8,937 nucleotides of DNA from CAINDI01 sp037127585 (lineage in GTDB: Bacteria > Verrucomicrobiota > Verrucomicrobiia > Palsa-1439), in NCBI GenBank assembly GCA_037127585.1, contig JBAXYB010000116.1, positions 1 to 8,937 of the forward strand, written 5' to 3'. Both the position numbers and the translations under genes were made by a program. The notes under the pieces are model-generated. The model searched no databases. It saw nothing but the letters and a program-made list of their open reading frames with translations, and had not been told where the DNA came from. This document shows, piece by piece, positions 6,717 through 8,937 of this stretch (positions are counted from its first letter, which is position 1; each line of letters opens with the position of its first letter).

Positions 6717-7328
6717 ATGAAACCCAAACCAGCTCACTGGACATGGCTGCTGGCGGTGTTGCCAATGCTGGCGTTTGGCGTGCCCGTAGAGATACCGGGC
6801 AACCTTGATCACGCACCGTACGAACGGCTGCTTCAGAAATATGTCACCGACCGGGGATTGGTGGACTACAAGGCGTGGCAGGCATCGACGGAAGACCTCC
6901 AGGCGTTGCGCGAGTATCTCAAGCAGTTCAACCGGGCCGGCCCCGGCGCGACCGGGAACGAGAAAGCAGCCGGCCTCATCAACGCGTACAATGCGCTGAC
7001 CATCCACTGGATTCTGGACAACTATCCGGTCAAGAGCATCAAAGATACGCCGAACCCGTGGGGCGCGAAACGTCACCCCATCGGCGGCCGGCTCATTTCG
7101 CTGGATGAAATCGAACACGACACCTTGCGGCCGTCGGTCGGATACCGGACTCATGCCGTGCTCGTGTGCGCGGCGCGCAGTTGCCCGCCGTTGTGGAATC
7201 ACGCCTATGCAGCCGACAAACTCGACGTGCAACTCGACAGAGCTATGCGGCGCTGGTTGGCGCGCGACGACCTGAATGAATTTCTCCCCAGTGCGAAGAA
7301 AGTTGAGCTATCCAAAATCCTCAGTTGA
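6717..7328 (+). CDS. DUF547 family exported protein, truncated by an in-frame TGA
   Basis: The open frame gives 203 residues. A signal peptide lies at about 1-21 (WTWLLAVLPMLAFG). The DUF547 core includes LVDYKAW at 48-54, LINAYNALTIHWIL at 87-100, the segment GGRLISLDEIEH at 123-134, and RTHAVLVCAARSCPPL at 144-159 with Cys151 and Cys156. The family is widespread and its role is unsettled; a cysteine-peptidase-like fold has been suggested. The frame ends at TGA 7326-7328 after ELSKILS, where family members usually read a Trp in a pattern like I-F-x-W-Y-x-x-D-F. The same frame then runs on for 46 family-like codons to TAG 7467-7469. The gene is therefore either a fresh pseudogene, a readthrough case or a sequencing error. 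It starts 10 bases after DUF1223, with GAGG 4 bases before the ATG, and is most likely the third gene of the msrAB string. Confidence 0.8.
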   Translation: MKPKPAHWTWLLAVLPMLAFGVPVEIPGNLDHAPYERLLQKYVTDRGLVDYKAWQASTEDLQALREYLKQFNRAGPGATGNEKAAGLINAYNALTIHWILDNYPVKSIKDTPNPWGAKRHPIGGRLISLDEIEHDTLRPSVGYRTHAVLVCAARSCPPLWNHAYAADKLDVQLDRAMRRWLARDDLNEFLPSAKKVELSKILS

Positions 7329-7469
7329 TACGAGAAAGACTTTGCGAAAGCCGAAGGCGGTGTGCGGGCCGTCCTGACGAAATACGCCCCCGCCCAATTT
7401 GCCGAGTTCCTGAAGTCGGACTACCGGCTCGGCTACAGTTCGTACAACTGGAATTTGAACGAACAATAG
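7329..7469 (+). pseudogene. Severed C-terminal part of the DUF547 gene
   Basis: Downstream of the TGA and in the same frame, 46 codons read YEKDFAKAEGG, then a VLTKYAP segment, and end with YSSYNWNLNEQ before TAG 7467-7469. A helical segment with KYAP and a short aromatic ending is what I expect for the DUF547 C-terminus. The stretch has no start codon or ribosome binding site of its own, so it is best read as the rest of the same gene. With it the protein would be 250 residues long. No frameshift is needed: one base change, TGG to TGA, explains the break. Confidence 0.75.
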
Positions 7470-7495
7470 GGCCCGAGGCTTACCGGAAGAAGACA

Positions 7496-7843
7496 CTACT
7501 TCGCGTCGGCTTCGAGCAACTGCCAGAACTTTGGATTGTCCTGGAGCAACTGGTCTTCACTGATGGGAAGCTTGCTGCGGAAGAAGAAGTCTTTCAGCGA
7601 ATTTTTGTTGAGGATGCAGAGGACGTTGATCATACCGTCGTGCTTCTCGAAGTAGATCCGGTAATCTTTCACGCGGTACCGGAAGATCTGCTTGCCGCCC
7701 CGGGTGAGCTGGCCGAATTTGTCGTCGGCCTTCTCGAAGTCCGCCGGCAACACTTGGAAGCCGTCGAGCAGTTCGATCTGCAATTGGTGCGGCATGGCGG
7801 CGAGTTCCTTGGCGCTGACGCGGCTGAAAATGATCTGCAACAT
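7496..7843 (-). CDS. RelE/ParE-like protein without a visible antitoxin
   Basis: This is a 115-residue protein. Its start, MLQIIFSRVSAKELAAMPHQ, and a central IFRYRVKDYRIYFEKHDGMI segment (53-72) follow the RelE/ParE toxin-fold pattern: an N-terminal strand, two helices, then a sheet with basic residues. RelE proteins cut mRNA in the ribosome and ParE proteins block gyrase; which applies here, if either, cannot be told. A C-terminal extension (about 90-115, rich in SEDQLLQDNPKFW) goes beyond the usual fold. No antitoxin gene lies on either side: upstream is the phosphodiesterase gene, ending 10 bases before, and downstream is the convergent DUF547 gene. It may therefore be a solitary homologue with another role. 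ATG 7843 matches the family start; a reading from 7879 would overlap the phosphodiesterase gene. No clear ribosome binding site is seen. Confidence 0.7.
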   Translation of the reverse strand: MLQIIFSRVSAKELAAMPHQLQIELLDGFQVLPADFEKADDKFGQLTRGGKQIFRYRVKDYRIYFEKHDGMINVLCILNKNSLKDFFFRSKLPISEDQLLQDNPKFWQLLEADAK

Positions 7844-7853
7844 GGGCCGCAGT

Positions 7854-8504
7854 CTAGCTTTCCCGACGGAGGAGTTCAAGCGCCCGGTCGGGATAGTTTG
7901 TGATCAAGCCATCGACGCCCCAGTCAATGAGCCGTTGCATTTCGGCAGGTTGGTTCACAGTCCAGACGAAAAGTTGCCAGCCGCGCCGGTGAATTTTCTC
8001 AACCGCCCGGCGCGACCGGACGAAGCGTCGGCTCATGGCGATACCGGCCACCGGCACCGGCAGCCGACGCAACCCGCGCGCGAAGAGACCGAAGCGCGGA
8101 ATGGCAGGCGCGGCGGCGCTAAACTGTGCCAATCGTTTTCGGGAGAGGGAAAAGACGATGACGTCATGACCACCAACCCGGGCCGCGACTTTGACCGGGT
8201 CGGCGCGTTTGATTTCGATCAGCAACCGGGTCTTGCCCCGGCAGGCGGACAAGACTTCGTCGAGCGTGGGCACGGCGGGGTTGAGTTGCCGGATGCGGGC
8301 GGCCGTAACGTCACACACGCGACCACGGACGCCACAGAGGCGTTTAAGCCGGTAATCGTGGAAGACGATCAATTCGCCGTCGGCAGTTTCTTGAACGTCG
8401 ATCTCCACCAGATCGACACCGAGGTGAATCGCAGCGCGGATGGCGGCGAGGGTGTTTTCGGGATGCTGGCTACTAAACCCGCGATGGGCGATGACTTGGG
8501 TCAT
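7854..8504 (-). CDS. Glycerophosphodiester phosphodiesterase (GDPD/UgpQ-like)
   Basis: This 216-residue enzyme hydrolyses glycerophosphodiesters, the deacylated phospholipid remains, to glycerol-3-phosphate and an alcohol. The GDPD motifs are all present: IAHRG (His7, Arg8), HPENT (14-18), EID (Glu34, Asp36, metal ligands), VFHD (His49, Asp50, the second catalytic histidine), LLIEIK (94-99), and FVWTVN near the C-terminus. It ends with GVDGLITNYPDRA, the usual family ending. No signal peptide is visible, so it should be a cytoplasmic UgpQ-type protein. The length fits the short UgpQ class of about 230-250 residues, slightly reduced in the middle. ATG 8504 gives the canonical N-terminus but lacks a ribosome binding site. 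GTG 8537-8535 adds 11 non-conserved residues and has GAGG about 11 bases upstream, so it cannot be excluded. The gene is followed 10 bases later by the RelE-like gene. Confidence 0.92.
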   Translation of the reverse strand: MTQVIAHRGFSSQHPENTLAAIRAAIHLGVDLVEIDVQETADGELIVFHDYRLKRLCGVRGRVCDVTAARIRQLNPAVPTLDEVLSACRGKTRLLIEIKRADPVKVAARVGGHDVIVFSLSRKRLAQFSAAAPAIPRFGLFARGLRRLPVPVAGIAMSRRFVRSRRAVEKIHRRGWQLFVWTVNQPAEMQRLIDWGVDGLITNYPDRALELLRRES

Positions 8505-8538
8505 TGGCCGTTGGCGGCCGGAGGTTCCGGAAACCACC

Positions 8539-8566
8539 TTGATTTATTCCTCGCGAGTCGTATAGT
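8539..8566 (+). promoter_or_regulatory. Candidate sigma-70 promoter for the sugar-transferase-like gene
   Basis: In the intergenic region, TTGATT (8539-8544) and TATAGT (8561-8566) are separated by 16 bases. They resemble the housekeeping -35 TTGACA (four of six) and -10 TATAAT (five of six). The element points rightward and ends 61 bases before ATG 8628, a reasonable leader length. The sequence is AT-richer than its surroundings. It was found by eye only, and Verrucomicrobia-like promoters are poorly characterised. Confidence 0.35.
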
Positions 8567-8627
8567 CGCCGCAGTAACAGCTAAACCCGGTGAGGGTAAA
8601 ACACTTTGATTAGCAACGGTCAATTCC

Positions 8628-8937
8628 ATGTTCGTTTCACGATATAACCGTCTGCCGCGACGGAAAATCATTCTGTGTTTGGGCGACGCGCTCTTTACGG
8701 CGCTGGCCATGTATGCAGCGGTCGCGCTCCGCTTGGGAGTCGAACCCGGTCTGGCCTATATTCACACCCACTGGACCTCCGTCGTCACAACGTGGGTCAT
8801 CTTCATTGTTTCCTTCTACATTGCCGGTCTTTACGAGTCAAACCGCCTCCAGCGGGTCGGCGGAACGTTAGCGGCGGCGGTGCTGGCGGTCAGTCTCGGC
8901 ATGGTCGCCAGTCTGGCGGTTTTCTACGCGACGTTTT
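8628..8937 (+). CDS. Membrane N-terminus of a probable polyprenyl-phosphate sugar transferase (partial)
   Basis: The frame starts at ATG 8628 and runs off the right edge after 103 full codons. A basic start (FVSRYNRLPRRK) precedes three hydrophobic segments at about 14-37, 51-69 and 79-102. The first contains GDALFTALAMYAAVALRLG and the second ends in FYIAGLYE. A D-x-x...LR pattern and a Y-x-x-G-L-Y-E/D motif are typical of the membrane domain of WcaJ/WbaP-type exopolysaccharide polyprenyl glycosylphosphotransferases, and also of PglF/CapD-type nucleotide-sugar enzymes. The catalytic domain that would decide lies beyond the window. If the first reading is right, the protein transfers a sugar phosphate to undecaprenyl phosphate and may open a polysaccharide gene cluster. 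No strong ribosome binding site is seen; an in-frame TAG seven codons upstream limits other starts. Confidence 0.65.
   Translation, partial: MFVSRYNRLPRRKIILCLGDALFTALAMYAAVALRLGVEPGLAYIHTHWTSVVTTWVIFIVSFYIAGLYESNRLQRVGGTLAAAVLAVSLGMVASLAVFYATF

Noticed and set aside
7326..7370. TGA in the DUF547 gene as a selenocysteine codon
   Set aside because: DUF547 is not a known selenoprotein family and the expected residue is Trp. The only nearby hairpin (CTTT-GCG-AAAG) is too small and lacks the features of a bacterial SECIS element.
7470..7510. Bidirectional terminator between the convergent DUF547 and RelE-like genes
   Set aside because: Only a 4-base stem (GAAG/CTTC) could be found and no T-tract follows it on either strand.
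7692..8609. A 305-codon open frame on the plus strand opposite the GDPD and RelE-like genes
   Set aside because: It covers two genes with recognisable motifs on the minus strand, and its own translation is low-complexity and unlike any family.

Overview
The window is GC-rich, gene-dense bacterial DNA with no stretch above about 100 bases lacking a gene. No rRNA, tRNA, CRISPR array, insertion sequence or phage gene was seen. The gene types (a TIGR02943-like ECF sigma factor with a tiny zinc-finger partner, a flavoprotein fused to a NosR/NapH-like membrane polyferredoxin, DUF1223, DUF547, a solitary RelE-like protein and a secreted HEAT-repeat region) suggest a Gram-negative environmental bacterium. 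Verrucomicrobiota is my best guess, but no marker gene confirms it.

Layout. Bases 1-4795 hold one tightly packed leftward gene string: ECF sigma factor, small zinc-finger anti-sigma candidate, 757-aa NAD(P)H/FAD-4Fe-4S membrane oxidoreductase, MOSC protein, HAD phosphatase, and a CutA-like protein that reads without a stop into a signal-peptide-like segment and HEAT-type sequence at the left edge. Four of the five junctions are 4-base ATGA or GTGA overlaps. An 82-base divergent intergenic region separates this from a rightward string at 4878-7469: exported MsrA-MsrB fusion, DUF1223 thioredoxin-like exported protein (again an ATGA overlap) and an exported DUF547 protein. The DUF547 gene is interrupted by an in-frame TGA where its family has Trp; 46 further codons of family-like sequence continue in the same frame. 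A convergent leftward pair follows at 7496-8504 (RelE-like protein and glycerophosphodiester phosphodiesterase). At the right edge a rightward gene begins with a membrane domain typical of polyprenyl-phosphate sugar transferases.

How the genes may work together (inference). The divergent strings around the sigma factor look like one redox or envelope-stress locus. A sigma/anti-sigma switch sits next to an exported methionine sulfoxide reductase that lacks the usual resolving cysteines, an exported CxxC protein that could reduce it, and a membrane flavoprotein-polyferredoxin that could carry NAD(P)H electrons to or through the membrane. The flavoprotein appears circularly permuted: the FAD-binding GD segment that normally closes a thioredoxin-reductase-like domain lies at its N-terminus. 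The most notable points are this permutation, the predicted extracytoplasmic repair module, the TGA-for-Trp interruption and the CutA/HEAT read-through.
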